Positions 9,519 to 17,047 of a DNA stretch of 64,000 nucleotides are shown here, piece after piece. The position numbers and the translations under genes were made by a program. Below the pieces are notes generated by a model. That model ran no database searches, was not told where the DNA came from, and worked only from the letters and a program-made list of their open reading frames with translations. Location: contig CACCYT010000003.1 in assembly GCA_902550325.1 (NCBI GenBank), forward strand, positions 37,283 to 101,282, given 5' to 3'. The first letter of the stretch is position 1. Each line of letters begins with the position of its first letter. This DNA is from an uncultured Bacteroidota bacterium (lineage in GTDB: Bacteria; Bacteroidota; Bacteroidia; Flavobacteriales; Flavobacteriaceae).

Positions 9519-11183
9519 ATGAACGAAAAATTTTACGATTTTCCATTTTATAAATGGGAAAAAGAAAAAGCAAATGACCCCTTTTTAAGACAACCCTTGG
9601 GCGATGATTGGGAAGAATATACTTGGGCTGAAGCAGGAATTATGGCAAGAAAATTAGCAACTGCTATTGAAGGGTACAATCTTCCTCCTAAGTCTCATAT
9701 TGGATTGATTTCAAAAAACTGTAGAGAGTGGGTTATAGCTGATCTAGCTATTATGATGTCAGGCCATATTTCTGTCCCTTTTTTTCCAACTCTAAAATCA
9801 TATGAATTAGAAAATCTTATTGATTTTGGAGAAGTTAAATTATTATTTGCAGGTAAATTAGAGAATTGGGAAGAACAAAAAAAAGGAGTTAAAAATGTAC
9901 CCTTAATTTCCTTTCCAACTTATCAAAATCATTCTACAATTGATAACTCTGTCAAATGGGTTGATATAATGAATGAAAATGAACCAAAAAAAGATGATTA
10001 TTATCCTAAAATGGACGATATATGGACGATAATTTTTACATCAGGCACAACTGGTGATCCTAAAGGGGTTGTATTAGATTACAAAACAGTTTTTTTAACC
10101 AAGATCATCATTGAAAGTGAAGTAAATCCTCTTGCTGTTGATAAAAACGGTAATAATACTTTTATTTCATATATGCCTCTGAATCATATCTTTGAAAGGG
10201 TTGTCATAGAGTTTTCGTGCCTCAGATACGGTGGAACCATATCATTTGTTGAATCATTGGAAACATTTGGTAAAAATCTAGCAGATGTCCAACCTACTAC
10301 TTTTGCAGGTGTACCTCGAATTTATAATAAATTTAAAGAAAAGGTTCTTGAAAAAATGCCACAAAAAAGATTAAATATTTTGTTAAAAATACCGTTGATA
10401 TCAAGTTTGGTAAAGAAAAAAATTAAGAAATCTTTAGGTTGGTCAAGAGCTAATGCAATTGTTAGTGGAGCTGCATTTTTACCTCAGGCATTAATAGACT
10501 GGTATAAGATATTGGATGTTAACATACTCAATGGTTACGGTATGACTGAAAACTGTTGTGTATGTTCCTACTTAGATACTATAAATAAAGAAGGAAAGGG
10601 TTCAGTTGGTATACCATGGGATGCAGTTGATATAAAGATTGGTGATGAAGGAGAAATATGGACTAAAAGCCCATATTTATTAAAAGAATATTACAAAAAT
10701 AAGGAACTAACAGCGGAAGTCATTAAAGATGGCTGGTTCAACACTGGTGATAAAGGTTACTTGGATGACAAAGGATATCTATTTATTACAGGAAGAGTAA
10801 AAGATATATTTAAAACATCCAAAGGTAAGTATATTGAACCCTCTGTGATTGAGGCTGAGTTTGAAAAAGCTAATCTTTTTCAACAGGTTTGTGTTGTTGG
10901 TTTAAATTTGCCTCAACCAATACTACTGGGTGTACCTAATGAAATTGCCTTATTAAATAAACAAGTCACAACTGAAAGGATAAAAGAGTTTTTACATCAA
11001 ATTAATTCAGGAATGGATAATTATAAAAGAATAGAAAAGGTTGTTTTTGTAAAGCAAGAGTGGACCCCTGACAATAACCTAACAACTCCAACTCTTAAAA
11101 TCAAACGAGCTAAAATAGATGAGAGGTTTTCCGAAAATTATGAAAACTGGTATAAACAGAAAGAAAGTATTTTGTGGGAGTAG
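9519..11183 (+). CDS. Long-chain acyl-CoA synthetase (AMP-forming)
   Basis: 554 residues from ATG 9519; an upstream TTG at 9501 is also in frame but adds nothing family-like. The ANL-superfamily P-loop IIFTSGTTGDPKGVV (about 170-184), the A5 motif NGYGMTENC and the hinge region GDKGYLDDKGYLFITGRVKDIFKTSKGKYIEP are all visible. It activates fatty acids with ATP and CoA, in the cytoplasm or at the inner membrane. The gene is divergent from the acyl-CoA carboxylase operon with about 87 bases between the starts, consistent with a shared control region for acyl-CoA metabolism. The final Lys-containing A10 stretch is present as TPTLKIKRAKI. Confidence 0.92.
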   Translation: MNEKFYDFPFYKWEKEKANDPFLRQPLGDDWEEYTWAEAGIMARKLATAIEGYNLPPKSHIGLISKNCREWVIADLAIMMSGHISVPFFPTLKSYELENLIDFGEVKLLFAGKLENWEEQKKGVKNVPLISFPTYQNHSTIDNSVKWVDIMNENEPKKDDYYPKMDDIWTIIFTSGTTGDPKGVVLDYKTVFLTKIIIESEVNPLAVDKNGNNTFISYMPLNHIFERVVIEFSCLRYGGTISFVESLETFGKNLADVQPTTFAGVPRIYNKFKEKVLEKMPQKRLNILLKIPLISSLVKKKIKKSLGWSRANAIVSGAAFLPQALIDWYKILDVNILNGYGMTENCCVCSYLDTINKEGKGSVGIPWDAVDIKIGDEGEIWTKSPYLLKEYYKNKELTAEVIKDGWFNTGDKGYLDDKGYLFITGRVKDIFKTSKGKYIEPSVIEAEFEKANLFQQVCVVGLNLPQPILLGVPNEIALLNKQVTTERIKEFLHQINSGMDNYKRIEKVVFVKQEWTPDNNLTTPTLKIKRAKIDERFSENYENWYKQKESILWE

Positions 11184-11223
11184 TTTTTTATTAAATCCTT
11201 AAATTAGTGAGAAATTTAAAAAA

Positions 11224-11754
11224 ATGAGAAATTTAATATTATTGATACTATTTTCTGTCTTTACCTTTTCTTGCGATACGCCCACAAAACAAGAAGCTGA
11301 AATGGAGAGGGCACCAGGTTTTGCTCGAACTCAAGCTGGAGAGCAGTATAGCGCTAATGATGCTAATCCAGCGAACTTGGATATTTGGGATAAATACATT
11401 GATGCTCACAACAATCGTGATTTGGAATTAATTGCTAGTATGAATATTGATTCTACTCAGATGGGAGATTTTAGAATTTTAAGTCCAAATGGACAAATCA
11501 TTAGGGGATCTGATACCCAAATTGAATTCTTAAAAGGTTGGTTTGAGGCTGAAAACCCAACATGGAGAACATATTTTTCCTACACAATGAAAGTTGACGG
11601 TCAAAATGGTGAATGGGTGATTTCGGGAGCTGAGTTAAAAAGAACTGTTGACGGACAAGAGGTTACTACTTATGATGTTGCCGATGTTTACATTGAAGAG
11701 GGAAAAATTGGTGCTTTTTGGGTCTTTCGCAGAGATGCTGTTCCAACAGAGTAA
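11224..11754 (+). CDS. NTF2/SnoaL-like lipoprotein
   Basis: 176 residues. A lipoprotein signal (LILLILFSVFTFSC) places the acylated Cys at about residue 17. The rest (WDKYIDAHNNRDLELIASM ... YDVADVYIEEGKIGAFWVF) has the alternating helix and curved sheet pattern of NTF2-like proteins, whose cone-shaped pocket binds small ligands. No catalytic residues can be assigned. Two further lipoproteins of the same general type occur at 22600 and 23129. A strong terminator follows 22 bases after the stop, so this is probably a single-gene transcript. Confidence 0.8.
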   Translation: MRNLILLILFSVFTFSCDTPTKQEAEMERAPGFARTQAGEQYSANDANPANLDIWDKYIDAHNNRDLELIASMNIDSTQMGDFRILSPNGQIIRGSDTQIEFLKGWFEAENPTWRTYFSYTMKVDGQNGEWVISGAELKRTVDGQEVTTYDVADVYIEEGKIGAFWVFRRDAVPTE

Positions 11755-11775
11755 TTCAGATATATTCATAAAAAT

Positions 11776-11798
11776 AGGGAGATTTCTATCTCCCTTTT
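11776..11798 (+). terminator. Rho-independent terminator after the NTF2-like lipoprotein gene
   Basis: A perfect hairpin AGGGAGA - loop TTTCTA - TCTCCCT is followed by a short T-run (TTTT). It lies 22 bases after the stop of the upstream gene and ends the single-gene unit. Confidence 0.85.
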
Positions 11799-11812
11799 AT
11801 ATCTTAATCGTT

Positions 11813-11953
11813 ATGAACAGAAATTCATCACTTGATGACTTTATAAAACACTTAGAAAATAGAATAGAAATAGGTGATTATAAAAATTCTGTTCACAAAA
11901 TAACATTTATGACGACTTTACATGTCATAAAAAAAATAATTCGAGAAAAATAA
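11813..11953 (+). CDS. Possible 46-residue small protein
   Basis: ATG at 11813, 15 bases beyond the terminator, opens a 46-codon frame ending 3 bases before the GH3 gene. The product is polar and basic (MNRNSSLDDFIKHLENR..., ending VIKKIIREK) and should form one or two amphipathic helices. The frame can be extended upstream to 11648, but that part overlaps the previous gene and is not credible. Tight spacing to the next gene and sensible amino-acid composition favour a real gene. I know no family for it, and it could be chance. Confidence 0.4.
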   Translation: MNRNSSLDDFIKHLENRIEIGDYKNSVHKITFMTTLHVIKKIIREK

Positions 11954-11956
11954 ATT

Positions 11957-14269
11957 ATGAAAAAGTTATTACTATTAACATTATCATTATTCGTTTTCAT
12001 TTCATGTGAAAACAATAATGAATTAAAATATTTAAATAAAGAGTTGAGTGTAGACGAAAGGTTAGATGATTTAATGAAAATGATGACTTTAGAAGAAAAA
12101 GTTGCTCAGATGACTCAATTTGTAGGTTTGAATTACATCACTGACGCTGACAGAAACATGACTGCAGAAGAAATTCTTAACAGTGATAGTAGAGCATCAT
12201 ATCCAGGTCTTTTAAAAAGAGATATTGCTAAAATGGTTAGTGATGGAAAAATAGGCTCTTTTCTTCACGTATTAACTCTGAAAGAAGCCAATAGATTGCA
12301 AGAGTTGGCACAGAAGTCTAGATTGAAAATTCCATTACTAATTGGAATTGATGCGATTCATGGCAATGGAATGGTAGCTGGCACAACAGTTTATCCCTCT
12401 CCAATTTCATTGGCATCAACTTTTGATGAAAAAATTGCTCACCAAATCGGCAAAGAAACAGCTATTGAGGTGAGAGCTTTCGGATCACATTGGTCTTTTA
12501 CACCAAATATAGATGTTTTGAGAGATCCAAGATGGGGAAGAGTCGGTGAGACTTTCGGTGAAGATCCGTATTTAGTAGGTAATTTTGGTGTAGAGATGAT
12601 CAAAGGTCTTCAATCTGAGGATTTCTCTGGCTATGATCATGTAATTGCTTGTGCAAAGCATTTTGCAGCTGGTTCAGAGCCTGTTAATGGGTTAAATGTG
12701 TCACCAATGGATATATCAGAAAGAACCCTGAGGGAAATTTATCTAAAACCTTTTAAAAGAGCTGTAGATGCAGGTGTTTACTCTGTGATGGCTGCACATA
12801 ATGAAATAAATGGTATTCCGTCTCACATGCACAAAGAATTATTGACAGATGTAATGAGAGATGAATTTGAGTTTGATGGTTTTTATGTCAGTGATTGGCT
12901 TGATATAAATAGAATTAACAGTCTACATAGAATTGCTAAAGATTTTAAGGAGGCCATATTTTTTGCTGTTGATGCTGGAATGGATATGAACATGCATGGT
13001 CCAAATTTTTTGGAAAATGTTGTAAAATTGGTTGAAGAAGGGAAATTAAGTCAAGAAAGGATTGACTTCTCAGCAAGAAAAATATTATATGCAAAATTTA
13101 AATTAGGTCTATTTGAAAATCCATTTGTTGATCCAAACGAAATACAAAACAAAGTCTTTACGAAAGAGCACAAAGAAACTGCACTTAATGCAGCTAGAAA
13201 ATCCATTGTATTGTTAAAAAACGATGGAATATTACCAATGTCAAAAAACAAGGGTAGAAAGATATTGGTAACAGGACCAAATGCAAATAATCATTCTGTT
13301 CTTGGCGATTGGGTTTGGGCTCAACCTGATGAAAATGTAACAACAATTTACGAAGGAATAAACTCACTTGGATCAAGTAAGGGTTTTAATATTGATTTTT
13401 ATGATTCAAACGAAGATATAAGATCAATTTCTGACAGTGATATTAGAAAGACAGTTAACTATGCTAGAAATTATGATCAAATAGTTGTGGTTGTTGGAGA
13501 TAACTCTCAGAGAAATTTAAAAAATAAAAAAACTGCTGGTGAGAATATGGGTAGAGCAAATTTAAATTTAGCCGGAAAACAATTACAATTGGTAAAAAAG
13601 TTAAAGGAAATCAACAAAAATGTTGTTGTTGTATATGTTAATGGAAAACCTATCGCAGAGCCATGGATTGATGAAAATATTTCTGGTGTAATTGAGTCTT
13701 GGGAATCTGGTAGTATGGCTGGAAAAGCTGTGGCTGATGTTCTTTTTGGAGATTTTAACCCAGGAGGGAAGCTTCCTTTAACTTTTCCAAGAAGTGTTGG
13801 TCAATTACAAATGATTTATAACCACAAGCCCTCTCAATATTTTCATAAATATGCATTTGAAAAAGTTACCCCATTGTATCCATTTGGACATGGTTTAAGT
13901 TATTCAAATTTTGAATATTCTGAGTTTAAAGTGAATGGAGTTGTCAATGACGAAATTTCTATTTCTGTTAGTTTGACAAATGATAGTGATTTTGATGGGG
14001 AAGAAGTTGTTCAATTATACTTTAGAGACTCCTATAGTTCAGTTACAAGACCTGTTAAAGAATTAGTCCGCTACAAAAGAATTTTGATTGGATCAGGTGA
14101 AACTGTAACAGTTGATTTTAAAGTTGATGTTAAAGATTTAGCATTTTATGATATTGATATGAATTTTTGTGTTGAGATGGGTGAGTTTGAGTTTATGGTT
14201 GGTGGATCTTCTAATAACAATCAATTAATTAGCGAAACTGTTGAAATTAAAAAAAGATACGAATACTAA
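11957..14269 (+). CDS. Glycoside hydrolase family 3 beta-glucosidase lipoprotein (BglX-like)
   Basis: 770 residues. A lipoprotein signal (FVFISC, Cys17) puts it on the cell envelope, probably periplasmic or outer-membrane facing. The GH3 barrel runs from about 30 to 375: IDAIHGNG, RDPRWGRVGETFGEDPYL (189-206) and the nucleophile motif GFYVSDW with Asp313. The second (alpha/beta) domain covers about 400-640 (VLLKNDGILP, FNPGGKLPLTFPRSVGQ), and a fibronectin-III-like domain ends the protein. It hydrolyses terminal beta-linked glucose or xylose from oligosaccharides. Next to it on the opposite strand lie a beta-helix protein, a T9SS-type protein and a sulfatase, which together suggest polysaccharide use, though no SusC/SusD pair is present. 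Confidence 0.93.
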   Translation: MKKLLLLTLSLFVFISCENNNELKYLNKELSVDERLDDLMKMMTLEEKVAQMTQFVGLNYITDADRNMTAEEILNSDSRASYPGLLKRDIAKMVSDGKIGSFLHVLTLKEANRLQELAQKSRLKIPLLIGIDAIHGNGMVAGTTVYPSPISLASTFDEKIAHQIGKETAIEVRAFGSHWSFTPNIDVLRDPRWGRVGETFGEDPYLVGNFGVEMIKGLQSEDFSGYDHVIACAKHFAAGSEPVNGLNVSPMDISERTLREIYLKPFKRAVDAGVYSVMAAHNEINGIPSHMHKELLTDVMRDEFEFDGFYVSDWLDINRINSLHRIAKDFKEAIFFAVDAGMDMNMHGPNFLENVVKLVEEGKLSQERIDFSARKILYAKFKLGLFENPFVDPNEIQNKVFTKEHKETALNAARKSIVLLKNDGILPMSKNKGRKILVTGPNANNHSVLGDWVWAQPDENVTTIYEGINSLGSSKGFNIDFYDSNEDIRSISDSDIRKTVNYARNYDQIVVVVGDNSQRNLKNKKTAGENMGRANLNLAGKQLQLVKKLKEINKNVVVVYVNGKPIAEPWIDENISGVIESWESGSMAGKAVADVLFGDFNPGGKLPLTFPRSVGQLQMIYNHKPSQYFHKYAFEKVTPLYPFGHGLSYSNFEYSEFKVNGVVNDEISISVSLTNDSDFDGEEVVQLYFRDSYSSVTRPVKELVRYKRILIGSGETVTVDFKVDVKDLAFYDIDMNFCVEMGEFEFMVGGSSNNNQLISETVEIKKRYEY

Positions 14270-14272
14270 AGA

Positions 14273-16810
14273 TTAGTCAACAGTCACAGTTCCATTAACA
14301 GTAATTGTACCACTATTTGTAAGTGTACCATGAATTGTAAGTGTTCCGTCAATTGTTAATGAGGCACCTGATTTAACTGTCAAATCTCTTAAATCAACTG
14401 AACTAGAAATTACTGGAGCATTTCCAGCATTTTCAATAACAGGGGACTTATCAGCAGTTGGCACTACATTCAAACCCCAGTTTCCGGATGTATTCCATGC
14501 TTGACTTTCACTACCATCCCAATGATTAGAAAGTTCATAAGCACCAATATCATCAGAATTGCCTTGCGGACGATTAATGCCACTCACATCGTTTTCTGGG
14601 GCATAACTAGCATCAGCTGCATCAATTGCATCACTCCATGAGCTTGATAATTTATAGTCTCTATTGGATAAATTATTATCATCTGCATTAATGAATTGCC
14701 CATTTGATGTAATAAAGTCCGATGCGCTTAAACTTTGATTACCACCGGCTACATTCGTTCCAGATCCAGCAATATTTTTATTTGAACCAAAATTTACGCT
14801 GCTTACAGACCAATCACTTTCAACAAAGTTAACATATGCATGATCATTGGAGTTTTTAGCGAAACTTATGTTATTGTATATATTGACATTGGAGGATGAG
14901 TGGACGACAATGCCTGTATAATTTTGTCTTCCGGAACCAAGTGGTGTCTTCCATGAAGAACTTGATCCTTCACTACTTTCATATGTATGATTTCCTGCTG
15001 AAACCCAATCTGAATCATTACTAGAGGGAACTTCACCATTTTTATAGACAGTATTGTTGTAAACATTAGCATAATCAGTTTTGTGGACAACAACACCATT
15101 CATGCCATTTCCATATGAGACATTATTAGCAAAAAGAAAAGTTCCATAATAAGATCCATGAGGATTATAATTTGGGTTTGATCCCCCAGAATCATCAGAA
15201 TCGTAAGAGTTTCTAGTTATGTAGCATCCTGATCCATCTACAATTTTATTTCGACCTCCACACGCGTAATCATCTTTGTTGGGATCATATGAACCACTAG
15301 TTGAACAATCATATGATGGATTGAAATAAACAATTTTATTGATATTAGCATATGTAATATTATTGGTGATCCTCATTTTAATTTTTGTTGAACTAGTATC
15401 AGCATCTCTATTTCTACTTTGAGCTACTACAATTCCACTTTCACCATTGTAAGACCACCAGGTGGTATTGTAAACAGTATTGTGAGAGACTCTTACATAG
15501 TCAGAATTATTAAATCTAATACCAGAGTTAGGACAATCATAGACACTATTATTATGAATATTAACGTAATATCCACCCCAAACTACAATTCCCCTTCCAT
15601 GATACATGTTTCTTGTTGCACTAGTATTGGATGAACTTGCTGTACGAAGGTTTATTGCATTTGTTCTGTTTGAGCTAGCTTCAGCATATGTTATTTCTTG
15701 GTTTGGTCCCTGAATTTCAAAACCTGCAACCTCAAGAAATGTAACAATCCAATCTAAATTATCATCTCCTGCATTGCTGCCTTCTGTTCCTGATCCAAAC
15801 TGAAACCCACCCTTACCATCAAATAAAATTTTTGGCGTTTCATGAACACCACTATCATCTACATAGTTCCTTATTATTATTGGGCGGTCAACTGAGCCAT
15901 TCTTGTCAGCTAAAATTTTACTACCACTATTTGCTGAACCATTTCCGCTGGAATCATAATTGGTATATCTATCAATTTTTAGATATGGATCATTATTATC
16001 AGACCCCGCACTAGTTGAACTCGGATTATCAGGCCAAGTATCATTTGTTCCATCCCAGTTGTCATTTTTATAAGTACCTGCTCTTACAAACACTAAATCT
16101 CCAGGATTCCAATTGTAATTTAGTTGAATAGCGTTATCAATATTCTGAAAAGGTGATGCCTTTGTTCCACTTCCATTACTTGTATCACTACCATTAGTTC
16201 CGTCTCCAACATACCATGTATTAAAAGTTCCTTTTTCTAAAACGACATTATCAAGCCTATATGTCCCAGCTGATTTAAAATTTATTCTAAGCCTTCCAAG
16301 ATTAGTATGTGAGGCAGTAGGGGTACTTAGTTGAAGCCTCATGTAATGCCAACCTTTATATCTTATTGTATATGATGCACTTGACAGGAAAGTGCCTTCA
16401 GCTCCACTTTTAACAATATTAAAATCTAATTCATCTCCAATTTCTCCTTTGATATAAAAGGAAATATTCCAACTATCACTTGTTGATACATCAAATAAAT
16501 AATTAGAATTTGAATTTTTTGTCATGACTCTAACATTATTATTAGCATAATCATCAGAACCTGCAACAACAACCTTAAGTGATTTTGCGTCTGTTGAACC
16601 GACTGTATCAAAGAAAAAATCAGAATCGTCAGCAGTGATTGTACCATCACCTCCTCCAGTATACCAATATGTACTTAGACCAGAGCCATCAAAATACCCT
16701 CCCTTATTATTAGAGTCTGATACAGTATTTAGTATCCCACTATTTTGTGAGTGAGAACTAATACTAATTAGAAATACTAATGAAAAAAAAAATCTTTTTA
16801 GAAATTTCAA
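14273..16810 (-). CDS. Large secreted right-handed parallel beta-helix protein
   Basis: 845 residues with a signal peptide (hydrophobic FFFSLVFLISISSHSQ). Residues about 20-195 look like a carbohydrate-binding beta-sandwich. YVGDGTNGSDTSNGSGTKASPF (DUF1565-like start) leads into a long parallel beta-helix with repeated N-x-I/V-Y-N-N turns (VNIHNNSVYDC, ANVYNNTVYKNG, VNIYNNISFAKN), as in pectate lyase-like and chondroitinase B-like proteins. The end (WNTSGNWGLNVVPTADKSP ... SGTITVNGTVTVD) is a short beta-solenoid unit that usually continues into a T9SS sorting domain, but the protein stops there, 3 bases from the convergent GH3 stop. It is either a lyase/epimerase-like enzyme or an adhesin; no catalytic residues can be named. 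Confidence 0.85.
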   Translation of the reverse strand: MKFLKRFFFSLVFLISISSHSQNSGILNTVSDSNNKGGYFDGSGLSTYWYTGGGDGTITADDSDFFFDTVGSTDAKSLKVVVAGSDDYANNNVRVMTKNSNSNYLFDVSTSDSWNISFYIKGEIGDELDFNIVKSGAEGTFLSSASYTIRYKGWHYMRLQLSTPTASHTNLGRLRINFKSAGTYRLDNVVLEKGTFNTWYVGDGTNGSDTSNGSGTKASPFQNIDNAIQLNYNWNPGDLVFVRAGTYKNDNWDGTNDTWPDNPSSTSAGSDNNDPYLKIDRYTNYDSSGNGSANSGSKILADKNGSVDRPIIIRNYVDDSGVHETPKILFDGKGGFQFGSGTEGSNAGDDNLDWIVTFLEVAGFEIQGPNQEITYAEASSNRTNAINLRTASSSNTSATRNMYHGRGIVVWGGYYVNIHNNSVYDCPNSGIRFNNSDYVRVSHNTVYNTTWWSYNGESGIVVAQSRNRDADTSSTKIKMRITNNITYANINKIVYFNPSYDCSTSGSYDPNKDDYACGGRNKIVDGSGCYITRNSYDSDDSGGSNPNYNPHGSYYGTFLFANNVSYGNGMNGVVVHKTDYANVYNNTVYKNGEVPSSNDSDWVSAGNHTYESSEGSSSSWKTPLGSGRQNYTGIVVHSSSNVNIYNNISFAKNSNDHAYVNFVESDWSVSSVNFGSNKNIAGSGTNVAGGNQSLSASDFITSNGQFINADDNNLSNRDYKLSSSWSDAIDAADASYAPENDVSGINRPQGNSDDIGAYELSNHWDGSESQAWNTSGNWGLNVVPTADKSPVIENAGNAPVISSSVDLRDLTVKSGASLTIDGTLTIHGTLTNSGTITVNGTVTVD

Positions 16811-16844
16811 AAAAATAATTTTAATAAAGATATTATATATTAAA

Positions 16845-16875
16845 AAACCCTTTGCAAATGCAGAGGGTTTTTTTT
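16845..16875 (-). terminator. Terminator after the 49-residue peptide gene
   Basis: On the minus strand AACCCTCTG-CATTTG-CAAAGGGTT forms a stem with one mismatch and is followed by TTTTTT. It lies 18 bases beyond the small peptide gene stop and separates that unit from the beta-helix gene downstream. Confidence 0.75.
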
Positions 16876-16892
16876 TACTTAGAAAGATTTAT

Positions 16893-17042
16893 TTACGATC
16901 CCCAACCTGGTGTAGGTGGAGATTGTGCAGCACTCTTTTGCGGGTTAAGAACAATGAAAGTACCTACTGCAGTCATGGCAGCGTATTTTCCAAACTTCTT
17001 AATAGCTTCTTTTCTAGTTATTTTTGTTTGTTTCTTTTTCAT
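16893..17042 (-). CDS. 49-residue precursor peptide: signal sequence plus short tail
   Basis: An ATG at 17042, only 5 bases after the stop of the T9SS-type gene, opens 49 codons ending with TAA. The product has a lysine-rich start with TRKEAIKKFGKY, a hydrophobic core (AAMTAVGTFIVL) and a likely signal-peptidase site after KSAAQ, leaving only about nine residues (SPPTPGWGS). The twin-basic ITRKEA... start slightly resembles a Tat signal but lacks RR. A terminator follows directly, so the gene ends a two-gene unit with the large secreted protein. I believe similar short TRKEA..K.G peptides accompany secreted proteins in other Bacteroidetes, but cannot name a family. It is not a shadow of another gene. 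Confidence 0.75.
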   Translation of the reverse strand: MKKKQTKITRKEAIKKFGKYAAMTAVGTFIVLNPQKSAAQSPPTPGWGS

Positions 17043-17047
17043 TGTTA

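Noticed and set aside
11648-11953. A 101-codon plus-strand frame reaching back into the NTF2-like lipoprotein gene
   Set aside because: Its first 55 codons overlap a secure gene in another frame and run through a terminator. Only the 46-codon part from 11813 is kept as a weak candidate.
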